Source: Streptococcus porcinus
GTDB lineage: Bacteria > Bacillota > Bacilli > Lactobacillales > Streptococcaceae
Assembly (NCBI RefSeq): GCF_900475415.1
Contig: NZ_LS483388.1
Coordinates: forward strand, 668,001-732,000
Direction of reading: 5' to 3'
Length of the DNA: 64,000 nucleotides
How positions within the stretch are numbered: position 1 is the stretch's first letter; every line of letters starts with the position of its first letter. A model generated the notes under the pieces. It was given only the letters and a program-made list of their open reading frames with translations. It was not told the origin of the DNA and searched no databases. The position numbers and the translations under genes are program-made. Below, piece by piece: positions 52,818-61,803 of this stretch.

Positions 52818-53105
52818 TCTTGGAGTTTCGTTCCAAAAGTATCTTATTTTTCACTCATTGGGGGAGGGGGGATGAAATCTCTAAACCCTTGGGAGACTAA
52901 GACCGACGCCCCCTCAAACGTGCATTTTCGCAAAATTCGTTAGGGGCATACAAAAACGATATGAAAACCACCTTCACCCGTTGTTAGAATAGTTATTTTA
53001 CTAGGGTATGTACCGTTTAATTGTTTACAATTTAGGCTGCTTTTCGGAGAAAAAACTGGAGAAAAATTATCAAATGATGCAGATTTTGACCTTGGAGGAA
53101 AACAA
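52818..53105 (+). other. Gene-free stretch, candidate cos region
   Basis: The stretch after the HNH gene starts with a G-run (GGGGGAGGGGGGATG at 52860) followed by AAATCTCTAAACCC and a GC-rich GACCGACGCCCCCTC. This style of sequence often follows HNH genes of cos-type phages. No ORF is supported. TAGAATAGTTATTTTACTAGG further on could be promoter DNA. Confidence 0.35.
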
Positions 53106-53549
53106 ATGAACGATAATCAACGTCGAGAAATTTGGAAATTACGAAGTGATGGCCTTGGGTACGGAGCTATTGCTCAGTTGCTTAATCTATCACTAGGTTC
53201 AGTCAAACAGTACTGTCGAAGATTTCCAGAGCTAAAAGGCCCTGGAGAATTAGTAAAGTCTCAAATTGATGAAGGGGAGCGATTGTATTGTAAAAATTGC
53301 ATGCAAAAGCTTCAGCATGTTAATCAAGGTCGACCGAAAAAGTTCTGCTCTGATAAGTGTCGTAAAGTTTATTGGGATACTCATAAAGAGGAGCACGACA
53401 AAACCAAAACTGCATACGATGAATTGACTTGCCAAAACTGTGGCAGGTCTTTTTTATCCTATGCCAATCCAACAAGGAAGTTCTGCGGACACCCTTGTTA
53501 TATTGAACATCGATTTAGAAAAGGAGTAAGGAATGACAACGCAACCTAA
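53106..53549 (+). CDS. Phage HTH and zinc-finger protein
   Basis: A 147-aa protein. The N-terminal HTH (QRREIWKLRSDGLGYGAIAQLLNLSLGSVKQYCRRF) is sigma-70 region 4-like. Two zinc modules follow: LYCKNCMQKL...KKFCSDKCRK and LTCQNCGRSF...RKFCGHPC. GGAGGAAAACAA precedes the ATG. It overlaps the methyltransferase gene by 17 nt and may regulate it or bind DNA in the same process. Confidence 0.7.
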   Translation: MNDNQRREIWKLRSDGLGYGAIAQLLNLSLGSVKQYCRRFPELKGPGELVKSQIDEGERLYCKNCMQKLQHVNQGRPKKFCSDKCRKVYWDTHKEEHDKTKTAYDELTCQNCGRSFLSYANPTRKFCGHPCYIEHRFRKGVRNDNAT

Positions 53550-54789
53550 CATGGAGATTAAGGAACTTCCTCTAGGTGACTTAAAACCAGCTTCTTATAA
53601 CCCTCGAAAGAAATTGAAGAAGGGCGACAAAGAATACGAAAAGATTAAACAGAGCCTGCTCAAGTTTGGCTACGTTGACCCTATCATTGTCAACAAGGAT
53701 TTGACGGTCATCGGTGGACATCAACGCTTGACGGTACTTAAAGACCTCAAGTATGAAACGGCCAAGTGCGTCATTGTTTCCCTTTCCAAGGAAGACGAAA
53801 AAGCACTGAACATTGCTCTCAATAAAATCACTGGTCAATGGGATGACCAGCTTCTAGCAGACTTGCTTTTGGACTTGCAAGAGTCTGACTTCAACCTTGA
53901 CTTGACTGGTTTTGAACCACCAGAGATTAATGACATTCTCTCCAACGTCCACGACAAGGCCTTGTCTGAAGATGACTTTGACGTGGAAGAGGAGCTGAAG
54001 AAACCAACTGTCGCAAGACGTGGAGACATCTGGCAACTTGGAAAACACCGAGTGATTTGTGGTGATTCAACCAAGGCACAAACTTATGACCAGCTACTTG
54101 GTGATAAGAAAGCCAATCTTGTTGTGACGGACCCGCCATACAATGTGGATGTGGAAGAGACAGCTGGAAAAATCCTCAATGATAACATGTCTGACGGTGA
54201 CTTCTATCAATTCCTCTACGACATGTTTACTCAAGTTGAAAGCCACATGGAAGCTGATGCTTCAATCTATGTTTTCCATGCGGACACGGAAGGGCTTAAC
54301 TTCCGTAAGGCCTTTAAGGACGCTGGTTTCTATTTGAGCGGTTGTTGCATTTGGAAGAAGAACTCACTGGTTCTCGGACGTAGTCCCTACCAATGGCAAC
54401 ATGAACCCTGCCTCTTTGGTTGGCGACAAAAGGGGAGACACCAATGGTTCAGTGACTGTAAGCAGACAACTATATGGGAGTATGACCGACCTAAGTCTAG
54501 TAAAGACCACCCAACCATGAAGCCGATTCAGCTTATGGCATATCCTATCCAAAATTCATCCATGCGAGGAACATTAGTTCTTGACCCATTTCTTGGTTCA
54601 GGCTCAACCCTCATGGCAGCTGACCAAACTGGTCGAATCTGTTACGGCATTGAGCTAGATGAAAAGTTTGTGGATGTCATTGTTAAACGCTACATGGAGG
54701 CTACTGGTAATTCCGATGTGAAAGTCCTTCGAAATAGTCAGACCATATCTTATGACGAAGCTAAAGCACAGATGGAGGATGACCTATGA
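53533..54789 (+). CDS. ParB-like/DNA methyltransferase fusion (N6-A or N4-C)
   Basis: A 418-aa protein. Residues 7-100 form a ParB-like domain (KPASYNPRKKLKKGD, VIGGHQRLTVLKDL). Residues about 165-400 form a beta-class methyltransferase: motif IV VVTDPPYNVDV first, then motif I DPFLGSGSTLMAADQTGR and YGIELDEKFVDV. It should methylate adenine N6 or cytosine N4 in phage DNA, protecting it from host restriction. AAAGGAG precedes the ATG. It overlaps the cytosine methyltransferase pseudogene by 4 nt. Confidence 0.92.
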   Translation: MTTQPNMEIKELPLGDLKPASYNPRKKLKKGDKEYEKIKQSLLKFGYVDPIIVNKDLTVIGGHQRLTVLKDLKYETAKCVIVSLSKEDEKALNIALNKITGQWDDQLLADLLLDLQESDFNLDLTGFEPPEINDILSNVHDKALSEDDFDVEEELKKPTVARRGDIWQLGKHRVICGDSTKAQTYDQLLGDKKANLVVTDPPYNVDVEETAGKILNDNMSDGDFYQFLYDMFTQVESHMEADASIYVFHADTEGLNFRKAFKDAGFYLSGCCIWKKNSLVLGRSPYQWQHEPCLFGWRQKGRHQWFSDCKQTTIWEYDRPKSSKDHPTMKPIQLMAYPIQNSSMRGTLVLDPFLGSGSTLMAADQTGRICYGIELDEKFVDVIVKRYMEATGNSDVKVLRNSQTISYDEAKAQMEDDL

Positions 54790-56061
54790 CAATAACCTTT
54801 CTTGATTTCTTTGCAGGAGTGGGTGGCTTTCGTCGTGGGTTGGAGTTGGCAGGGATGACCTGTCTTGGTTACTGTGAAAAGGATAAGTTTGCACGAAAAT
54901 CCTATGAAGCAATGTACGATACAGAAGGAGAATGGTTTCATGACGACATCACAAGCATTGACCCCACACAACTTCCCAAAGAAGATTTATGGACTGCGGA
55001 AAGCCCTTGTCAAAATGTGTCTATCGCAGGAAAACGAGCCGGCCTATACGGTGAGCGAAGTGGACTCTTTTTTACATTTGTTAACCTCATCCAAAGCCAA
55101 AAGGAAGAAGATAAACCCGAATGGGTTCTCCTTGAAAATGTTAAGGGACTTCTATCAAGTGGCGGGGGACGAGATTATCTCGACTATCTCTCTATCTTGG
55201 ATGAAGCAGGGTACGACCTTGAATGGCAAGTGTTCAACTCAAAAGACTACGGAGTTCCCCAAAACCGAGAGCGCATCTACACTCTCGGACATCTATTTTA
55301 GAAGTCGAGGTCGAAGACAAGTACTACCTCTCAGCAGAGAAGGCGGTAACCATCTTAAGCAAATTATAGGCGGCATGCAAAGCTACCGAGTCTACGACCC
55401 TAGTGGCATTGTCACAACCCTTGTTGGTGAGGGTGGCGGACTGGGAGCTAAGACAGGTCTTTATCTGATTGACTAGTCTTTGACTGAACCAAAGCTAACT
55501 GATGAAGCACGGTGTATCACCGCTCGCTACACTGCAGGTGCTACAAAGAGAACTGCCATGAACTCTGGAGTTCTTGAAGTTCAACCGATTCTAACTCCTG
55601 ACAGGGTAACTAAATGTCAAAATGGTAGACGGATCAAAGAACAGGATGAGCCCATGTTTACTTTGACTTCTCAAGACCGTCACGGTGTCCTTGAAGGCAT
55701 CAAGGTCAATAATGGAACAAAGCAGGGCTACCAAGTGGCAGAGGTTGGTGACTCCGTTGACCTTTCTTATCCAGGCTCACAGATGAGACGAGCCAGAGCT
55801 GGGAAGGGCATTGCCCACAACCTTTCTTGTGGTGGTCAGATGGGAGCGGTGGTTTGGAATGGTCGAGTGGTGAAAATCAGACGTTTGACTCCACGAGAGT
55901 GCTTCAGACTCCAAGGTTTTTCAGATGACTTGTTTGAAAAAGCTGAAGCTGTTAATTCTGATGCACAGCTTTACAAACAGGCAGGAAATGGCGTAACTGT
56001 CACCGTGGTTTATGCCGTTGGCAGAGCCATTTTGGAGACCATCGATAAAAAATCTAAATAA
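54786..56061 (+). pseudogene. Broken DNA (cytosine-5) methyltransferase gene
   Basis: All main C5 methylase motifs are present but in two frames. Frame 1 (54786-55301) has FLDFFAGVGGFRRGLE, the catalytic ESPCQNVS, VLLENVKGLL and GVPQNRERIY, then stops just after YTLGHLF. The homology resumes in the +1 frame (RSRGRRQVLPLSREGG), reaches an in-frame TAG at 55474-55476, and continues to LTPRECFRLQGFSDD and QAGNGVTVTVVYAVG. Two separate lesions make loss of function likely. A truncated N-terminal protein with the catalytic Cys may still be made. Confidence 0.85.
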
Positions 56062-56125
56062 ATTTTGATTAAGTAAGCATTTTTTGAAACTTTTCTCGAA
56101 TAGATAAGATGAGAGGTGAAAAGCT

Positions 56126-56314
56126 ATGCTTGATTTGAATGATTTTTTGAAAGAGGTAAAGAGTGGACGTATCTCTAAAGATAGTGTCAGAGTTGCTCGT
56201 CGAAATGGTGTGATTATTGATTACGTTCTTCCTCAGGAATCGGTGAGTGAGAATGAGGTTGTTGAAGTAATGACTTTGAATGACATGGTAGCGGAGATTT
56301 TTGACCTCTGTTAG
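56126..56314 (+). CDS. Small phage protein of unknown function
   Basis: A 62-aa protein: LDLNDFLKEVKSGRISKDSVRVARRNGVIIDYVLP and an acidic end (ENEVVEVMTLNDMVAEIFDLC). GAGAGGTGAAAAGCT precedes the ATG. It lies in the small-gene cluster between the methylases and the terminase. No family recognised. Confidence 0.6.
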   Translation: MLDLNDFLKEVKSGRISKDSVRVARRNGVIIDYVLPQESVSENEVVEVMTLNDMVAEIFDLC

Positions 56315-56384
56315 CAATTACTACTGGATATACTCTGAAAGGTACGGTAATATACGACTAGCAATTAAGAAGGAGTTATATACA

Positions 56385-56639
56385 ATGACCAAAGCTGAAG
56401 CTAATCAGATAATTGATTACTGTTATGTTCATTTAATGGTGATGAAGCACCATTATGAAAAAACACGAGAGTTTCCTCTTGATATCATCGAGACTGGAAA
56501 CTTGGAACAAATCAATGAGCTGCTTGATGATATTCAGACAGGTATTGATAAAGGACAGTTCACAGATATGGAAGTAACTTATATCACCGAAGATACCAAC
56601 CAGCTGTGGGAAGATGTTTCTTCAATCTTGTCAAAATAA
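56385..56639 (+). CDS. Small acidic phage protein of unknown function
   Basis: An 84-aa helical protein (TKAEANQIIDYCYVHLMVMKHHYEKTREFPLDIIETGNLEQIN, ending VSSILSK). GAAGGAG precedes the ATG at 56385; the frame is open from 56301 without a better start. No known domain. Confidence 0.6.
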   Translation: MTKAEANQIIDYCYVHLMVMKHHYEKTREFPLDIIETGNLEQINELLDDIQTGIDKGQFTDMEVTYITEDTNQLWEDVSSILSK

Positions 56640-56661
56640 TCTGCCAAAACAAGCAGATAAA

Positions 56662-56723
56662 ACTGGATATCAATTTCCTCCAGAGTTAATATGTAACCAA
56701 CAAAAGAAGAGGAGAACAAAACC
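56662..56723 (+). promoter_or_regulatory. Repeated leader, copy 2
   Basis: Same layout as 50694-50756 and 59342-59403. The pyrimidine box is TTTCCTCC. Here the conserved ATATG is followed at once by TAA, which shows that the upstream ATG of the other copies is not a required start codon. Confidence 0.7.
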
Positions 56724-56978
56724 ATGACAACACAAACAACACTTGAAAATGCCTACAGCCTTTACCCTGCAACTGCAAGCATTGTACCATTCAAAAACTG
56801 GTTGATTATAGCCTACCAAAGCTACAAAGGAATTAATCTTCATATCTTTGAAACAGTTGAAAGCCTTGATGAGTTTTCAAAGGAAGAACAACGTTTCAAC
56901 CTTATCATTGATTCAGAAAAAACCTTCCAAGACCAAGGACACGCAGTGAAGCGGGCATTTGAAACATTAGGAGCATAA
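56724..56978 (+). CDS. Small phage protein of unknown function
   Basis: An 84-aa protein: TTQTTLENAYSLYPATASIVPFKNWLIIAYQSYKGINLHIFE and a helical C-terminus. The ribosome site GAAGAGGAG is that of the repeated leader. It is followed by the DUF4314 gene after 1 nt. Function unknown. Confidence 0.6.
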   Translation: MTTQTTLENAYSLYPATASIVPFKNWLIIAYQSYKGINLHIFETVESLDEFSKEEQRFNLIIDSEKTFQDQGHAVKRAFETLGA

Positions 56979-56979
56979 G

Positions 56980-57189
56980 ATGAACGACAAGATTCTAAAA
57001 CGAATCAAGTCCACCTACCCAGAGGGGACAAGGGTGAGATTAGTCCAGATGGACGACCCTCGACCAGTTCCAGTAGGGACACTTGGTACGGTCCTTGATG
57101 TAGATGATATTGGTTCACTCATTGTCTCTTGGGATAATGGCCAAAGCTTAAATGTTTTATATGGAGTTGATGGAGTTGAAAAGATTTAA
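56980..57189 (+). CDS. DUF4314 domain protein
   Basis: A 69-aa beta-barrel-like protein: YPEGTRVRLVQMDDPRPVPVGTLGTVLDVDDIGSLIVSWDNGQSLNVLYGVDGVE. This is the DUF4314 pattern, common in phages near terminase genes. Function unknown. It lies 1 nt after the preceding gene and 48 nt before the small terminase start. Confidence 0.8.
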   Translation: MNDKILKRIKSTYPEGTRVRLVQMDDPRPVPVGTLGTVLDVDDIGSLIVSWDNGQSLNVLYGVDGVEKI

Positions 57190-57237
57190 AAGGTTTCTTT
57201 TGAAGCCTTTTTCTTGTACCAAAAAGGGGGTGAGACA

Positions 57238-57711
57238 GTGGCAATTAGAGGGCGAAAACCAAAGCCTACCAATTTGAAAATACTTGAAGGAAACCCTGGG
57301 AAGCGACCTCTACCGAATAACGAGGTTAAACCCAAACAGAAAGCCCCACGGTGTCCACAGTGGCTCGAAGACGATGCCAAGAAGGAATGGAAACGGATGG
57401 GTAAAATTCTCGAACAGATGGGAATTTTAACAGAGATGGACATGACAGCCTTCGCAGGCTATTGCCAAGCATATGCACGATGGAAGGAAGCCGAAGAGTT
57501 TCTCTCAAAACATGGATCTATCATCAAGACCCCAAATGGCTATCTCCAACAAGTGCCACAGGTATCTATCAGCCAGACCAATCTGAAAATCATGCTCAAG
57601 TTCTGTGAGCAGTTTGGTCTGACACCATCAGCTCGTAATCGCTTGGCGACTATGGATGCTGATGTTGGTACAGGTGATGAGATGGAGGATTTGTTGGGAG
57701 GTATTCAATGA
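57238..57711 (+). CDS. Terminase small subunit (P27 family)
   Basis: A 157-aa protein: RGRKPKPTNLKILEGNPGKRPLPNNEVKP is the family start, followed by the HTH-containing helical part and APRCPQWLEDDAKKEWKRM. It recognises phage DNA for packaging. The start is GTG at 57238 with a GGGGGTG site; the frame is open from 57214. The stop overlaps the large-subunit start (ATGA). Confidence 0.9.
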   Translation: MAIRGRKPKPTNLKILEGNPGKRPLPNNEVKPKQKAPRCPQWLEDDAKKEWKRMGKILEQMGILTEMDMTAFAGYCQAYARWKEAEEFLSKHGSIIKTPNGYLQQVPQVSISQTNLKIMLKFCEQFGLTPSARNRLATMDADVGTGDEMEDLLGGIQ

Positions 57712-59300
57712 CTTATCATTATGAACCGAGTCCCTTTATGCTTCCGACGTCTCACTACGACAAGGCAAAGGCAGATAGGGCAGTGACCTTTATCAATAAC
57801 CTTTCCCACACCAAAGGTAAGTGGGCAGGGAAGAAGTTTGAGTTGTTGCCATGGCAGGAACAGATAGTACGAGATCTCTTTGGAATTGTTAAGGAAGACG
57901 GCAACCGTCAGTTTCTGACAGCCTACATCGAGATTCCAAAGAAAAACGGCAAGTCTGAGCTTGCCGCAGCTATTGCCCTTTATCTTTTGTACGCAGATAA
58001 TGAAGCCAGTGCAGAAGTTTATGGGGCGGCTTGTGACCGAAACCAAGCTTCTATCGTCTTTGATGTTGCCAAACAAATGGTTCTAATGAGCCGACCGCTT
58101 GAGAAACGCTCCAAGATTATGGGAGCGACAAAGCGGATAGTGAACTATTCAAACGCTGGATTTTACCAAGTCCTATCAGCGGAAACAGGAACCAAACACG
58201 GTCTCAACGTGTCTGGCCTTGTCTTTGATGAAATTCACGCTCAACCCAATCGCCATCTCTATGATGTCTTGACCAAAGGTTCTGGTGATGCTAGGGAACA
58301 ACCTCTCTTTTTCATCATCACAACAGCTGGGACAGATAAAAACTCCATCTGTTATGAACTCCACACCAAGGCTCTTGATATTCTCAAAGGTCGAAAGAAG
58401 GACACGTCCTTTTATCCTGTGGTCTATGGTCTTTCTGATGAAGACGATTGGAATGACGAAGCCAACTGGCTGAAAGCTAATCCCTCACTTGGTCATACCA
58501 TTGGGATTGACCGAGTTCGTGAAGCCTACCAACAAGCTCTTGATAACCCAGCAGAGGAGAATGTCTTTAAGCAACTCCGTCTCAACATGTGGACGAGTTC
58601 CAGCGTGGCTTGGATACCTGAACATGTCTATGCCAAAGGTAATGCCCCGATAGATTATGAGGCTCTTAAAGGTCGTGATTGCTACGCAGGGCTTGACTTA
58701 TCAAGTACCTCAGATATCACCGCCTTTGTCTTGGTCTTCCCACCACGACATAGCGAGGAGAACTACATTATCTTCCCATTCTTTTGGTTACCAGAAGATA
58801 CCTTGGAACTCAGATGCCGTCGTGACCATGTCCTTTATGATGTTTGGGAAAGGCAGGGCTACATCAAGACGACCGAAGGGAATGTTGTTCACTATGGTTT
58901 CATCGAAGCCTTTATTGAACAACTCGCTGAAACCTACCACATCAAGGAGATTGCCTATGACCGTTGGAATGCAACACAAATGGTACAGAATCTCGAAGGC
59001 ATGGGCTTGACCATGGTGCCTTTTGGACAGGGTTATAAGGATATGAGTCCACCATCCAAAGAACTCTACAAGCTTATGATGGAGGGGAAAGTCCAACACG
59101 GTGGTCATCCTGTTCTTAAGTGGATGGGACAAAATGTGGTCATGCGACAAGATCCAGCTGGTAATATCAAGCCAGATAAGGAAAAGTCTGTTGAGAAGAT
59201 TGATGGTATTGTCGCCCTTATTATGGGATTAGACCGTTGTATCCGTCACCAAGGAGATGAAGGTAGTGTCTATGATGAACGAGGAATTTTGAGTTTTTAG
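57708..59300 (+). CDS. Terminase large subunit
   Basis: A 530-aa packaging motor. The ATPase domain has Walker A EIPKKNGKSELAAA (about residue 83), Walker B LVFDEIHAQPN and coupling motif FIITTAGTD. The nuclease domain has GLDLSSTSDITAF, YDRWNAT and a C-terminal EKIDGIVALIMG. Full length. It pumps DNA into the prohead together with the small subunit and the portal. Confidence 0.95.
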   Translation: MTYHYEPSPFMLPTSHYDKAKADRAVTFINNLSHTKGKWAGKKFELLPWQEQIVRDLFGIVKEDGNRQFLTAYIEIPKKNGKSELAAAIALYLLYADNEASAEVYGAACDRNQASIVFDVAKQMVLMSRPLEKRSKIMGATKRIVNYSNAGFYQVLSAETGTKHGLNVSGLVFDEIHAQPNRHLYDVLTKGSGDAREQPLFFIITTAGTDKNSICYELHTKALDILKGRKKDTSFYPVVYGLSDEDDWNDEANWLKANPSLGHTIGIDRVREAYQQALDNPAEENVFKQLRLNMWTSSSVAWIPEHVYAKGNAPIDYEALKGRDCYAGLDLSSTSDITAFVLVFPPRHSEENYIIFPFFWLPEDTLELRCRRDHVLYDVWERQGYIKTTEGNVVHYGFIEAFIEQLAETYHIKEIAYDRWNATQMVQNLEGMGLTMVPFGQGYKDMSPPSKELYKLMMEGKVQHGGHPVLKWMGQNVVMRQDPAGNIKPDKEKSVEKIDGIVALIMGLDRCIRHQGDEGSVYDERGILSF

Positions 59301-59341
59301 GAAAAATAAAGTTAAATTCTTTCAAAAATGGCTCAAAAATG

Positions 59342-59403
59342 ACTGGATAAACTTCCTCTTTAGAGTTAATATGGTCACAACAAAAGAAGAGGAGAACAAA
59401 AAC
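59342..59403 (+). promoter_or_regulatory. Repeated leader, copy 3
   Basis: Same layout as 50694-50756 and 56662-56723. The pyrimidine box TTCCTCTTT can pair over six bases with AAGAGG of the ribosome site 30 nt downstream. Confidence 0.7.
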
Positions 59404-59753
59404 ATGGCAACTAATGCACGTATTGGACTTTTAACGAAATCAAACACCGCAACATTTATTAAGGTCGCTTATGAAGGGTATCCAAGTTACACAGGAAGCC
59501 TATTAACATCAGCATTCAATAGCCTCAAACAAGTTAAAGAACTTCTAAAAAAGGCAACATCATCATGTTGGAAGAAAACCTTGATGAGGTAGAAACAGAT
59601 AGCCTTGTTCAAGGGACAGAGAACATTCGCTTTGTAGGAAGTGAGAGCGACCTTGAAGGAGATTATTTAGCAGACTACACTTACGTATACAAAGAAACAG
59701 AAAAAAGATGGTACATTCTAACGGATGGTAAACTCGTACCATGTTATTTGTAA
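59404..59753 (+). CDS. Small phage protein read across a -1 frameshift
   Basis: The first frame (59404-59592) encodes MATNARIGLLTKSNTATFIK and on to KQVKELLKK; the second frame (to 59753) reads GNIIMLEENLDEVETDSL through DGKLVPCYL. They are -1 relative to each other, and the joining point is the slippery heptamer A AAA AAG in the correct zero-frame register (CTA AAA AAG). The joined product of about 116 residues looks like one phage protein family. Either programmed -1 frameshifting or a lost/gained A in the run explains it. The gene uses the third copy of the repeated leader and ends at a terminator. Confidence 0.65.
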
Positions 59754-59762
59754 ACTAGCACT

Positions 59763-59790
59763 AAGCACTTCGACTGAGGTGCTTTTTGTT
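59763..59790 (+). terminator. Terminator before the portal gene
   Basis: AAGCACTTC (59763-59771) pairs with GAGGTGCTT (59776-59784), followed by TTTGTTT. Confidence 0.8.
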
Positions 59791-59809
59791 TACTCAAAAA
59801 GGAGGTCAA

Positions 59810-61099
59810 ATGGGTATTTTTGATTGGATTGGATCAAAGCGTTCAAGAGATAAGCCCCATAATAGTTATGAGGGGCAAGATTTTTCATACCTCTTTGGAC
59901 GGACGACCAGTGGTGAAACCGTAGATGAGTTTAAGGCTATGCAGACGACGGCCGTTTATGCTTGTGTGCGTATCCTTGCTGAAGCAGTAGCGTCACTTCC
60001 TATTCACGTCTATGAACGGACAGAAACTGGGAAGGAGAAAAAGCTGGACCACCCACTGTACTTTCTTCTTCATGATGAGCCAAATCCAGAAATGTCATCC
60101 TTTATTTTTCGAGAAACCATGATGAGCCATTTGTTAATATGGGGAAATGCTTATGTGCAGATTATCAGAGATAAGGGTGGACGAGTGATTAGTCTCTATC
60201 CACTCTTGCCTGATAAGATGTCTGTCCATCGTGATGATAATGGGAGACTTTACTACAAATACCAGCGGCAGACAGAAGAAAATCCTAATTTCAATGATAA
60301 GGGAACTGTCTTATTGAAGCAGGAAGACATTCTTCATGTGCCTGGTCTTGGATTTGATGGCTTGATTGGTTACTCACCAATTGCGATGGCTAAAAATGCG
60401 ATTGGGATGACCCTAGCTACCGAAAACTATGGGGCATCTTTCTTTAAAAATGGCGCTAATCCAGGTGGTGTTTTGGAGCACCCAGGTATCCTTAAAGACC
60501 CTAAACGAGTGAGAGATTCTTGGAATGCCGTTTACAATGGGGTCACAAATGCGCATAAAGTGGCTGTACTCGAAGAAGGAATGAAGTATACTCAAGTTGG
60601 AATTCCCCCTGAAGAAGCCCAATTTTTACAAACACGGAAGTTTCAGATTAACGAAATTGCACGACTTTACCGTATCCCACCACACATGGTTGGGGATTTG
60701 GAGAAGTCGTCGTTTTCAAATATTGAACAGCAATCACTTGAATTTGTGAAATATACCTTAGACCCTTGGGTAGTTCGGTTAGAACAGGCCTTCAAGAGGT
60801 CTCTTTTTTTACCCGAAGAAAAGAAACGCTACCTTATCAAGTTTAATGTAGACGGTTTGCTTCGTGGCGATTATCAGAGTCGTATGAATGGCTATGCCAT
60901 CGCACGACAAAATGGATGGCTCTCGACTAACGACATCCGTGAGTTGGAAGACTTGAACTTGTTATCTGATGAAGAAGGCGGAAACCTTTACTTGATTAAC
61001 GGCAACATGACCAAATTAAAAGATGCTGGTGGTTTCATGAAGCAACCGACAGAAACGGATCCAGCTGAAGATCCACCAGAGGAGGAAGAAGATGCGTAA
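59810..61099 (+). CDS. Phage portal protein
   Basis: A 429-aa HK97-type portal. Typical parts are MGIFDWIGSKRSRD, the VYACVRILAEAVASLPIHVYER block, LHVPGLGFDGLIGYSPIAMAKNAIG, YRIPPHMVGDLEKSSFSNIEQQSLEF and a Glu-rich C-terminal tail. Twelve copies form the DNA channel at one capsid vertex. AAAGGAGG precedes the ATG at 59810. It overlaps the protease gene by 8 nt. Confidence 0.94.
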   Translation: MGIFDWIGSKRSRDKPHNSYEGQDFSYLFGRTTSGETVDEFKAMQTTAVYACVRILAEAVASLPIHVYERTETGKEKKLDHPLYFLLHDEPNPEMSSFIFRETMMSHLLIWGNAYVQIIRDKGGRVISLYPLLPDKMSVHRDDNGRLYYKYQRQTEENPNFNDKGTVLLKQEDILHVPGLGFDGLIGYSPIAMAKNAIGMTLATENYGASFFKNGANPGGVLEHPGILKDPKRVRDSWNAVYNGVTNAHKVAVLEEGMKYTQVGIPPEEAQFLQTRKFQINEIARLYRIPPHMVGDLEKSSFSNIEQQSLEFVKYTLDPWVVRLEQAFKRSLFLPEEKKRYLIKFNVDGLLRGDYQSRMNGYAIARQNGWLSTNDIRELEDLNLLSDEEGGNLYLINGNMTKLKDAGGFMKQPTETDPAEDPPEEEEDA

Positions 61100-61790
61100 A
61101 TTTTGGAATATTACTGACGAAGGAGAAGTCCGCACTCTTCGGATTGAAGGACAGATTGCGGACGAGACTTGGTTTGGGGATGAAGTCACCCCGCAGATCT
61201 TTAAGAATGAGTTGACTTCAGGAACAGGCGACATCACCCTTTGGATCAATAGTCCAGGGGGTGATGTGTTTGCGGCTGCTCAAATCTATAACATGCTTAT
61301 GGATTATCAGGGCGATGTCCATGTCATCATTGATGGCCTAGCTGCGAGTGCTGCCAGCGTCATCGCCATGGCTGGGACAACAGTTTCCATGAGTCCAGTT
61401 GCCATGATGATGATTCATAACCCTTGGACGTTTGCGCAAGGTGAAGCGAAAGATATGGCCAAGGTCATTGAGATGCTTGGCGAAATTAAGGAGTCCATTA
61501 TCAATGCTTATGAGCTTAGAACTGGACTTTCCAGAACTAAGATTTCTCATCTCATGGACTCAGAGTCTTGGTTCAATGCCAAGAAAGCAGTGGAGCTTGG
61601 TTTTGCGGATAAGGTGCTCTTTGAAAAAGAGGAGACACCTGATCAGGACCATCAAAATAGCTACACCTTTAGCAGAGTGACTACTGCTCATGATTTGATG
61701 GTGAAACTTCAAGCGAGCCTTCAACCACCCAAGTCACAGAAAACGATCCCCATCAATCAGTTGGAAAAACGATTGAACCTATTGAAATAA
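61092..61790 (+). CDS. ClpP-like prohead protease
   Basis: A 232-aa head maturation protease of the ClpP fold. WINSPGGDVFAAAQIYNML is the oxyanion strand, GLAASAASVIAMAG holds the catalytic Ser and MMMIHNPWT the catalytic His. It should cut the N-terminal scaffold part of the capsid protein encoded next. Starts inside the portal gene end; gap to capsid gene 13 nt. Confidence 0.93.
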   Translation: MRKFWNITDEGEVRTLRIEGQIADETWFGDEVTPQIFKNELTSGTGDITLWINSPGGDVFAAAQIYNMLMDYQGDVHVIIDGLAASAASVIAMAGTTVSMSPVAMMMIHNPWTFAQGEAKDMAKVIEMLGEIKESIINAYELRTGLSRTKISHLMDSESWFNAKKAVELGFADKVLFEKEETPDQDHQNSYTFSRVTTAHDLMVKLQASLQPPKSQKTIPINQLEKRLNLLK

Positions 61791-61803
61791 AAGGAGAATA
61801 CCT

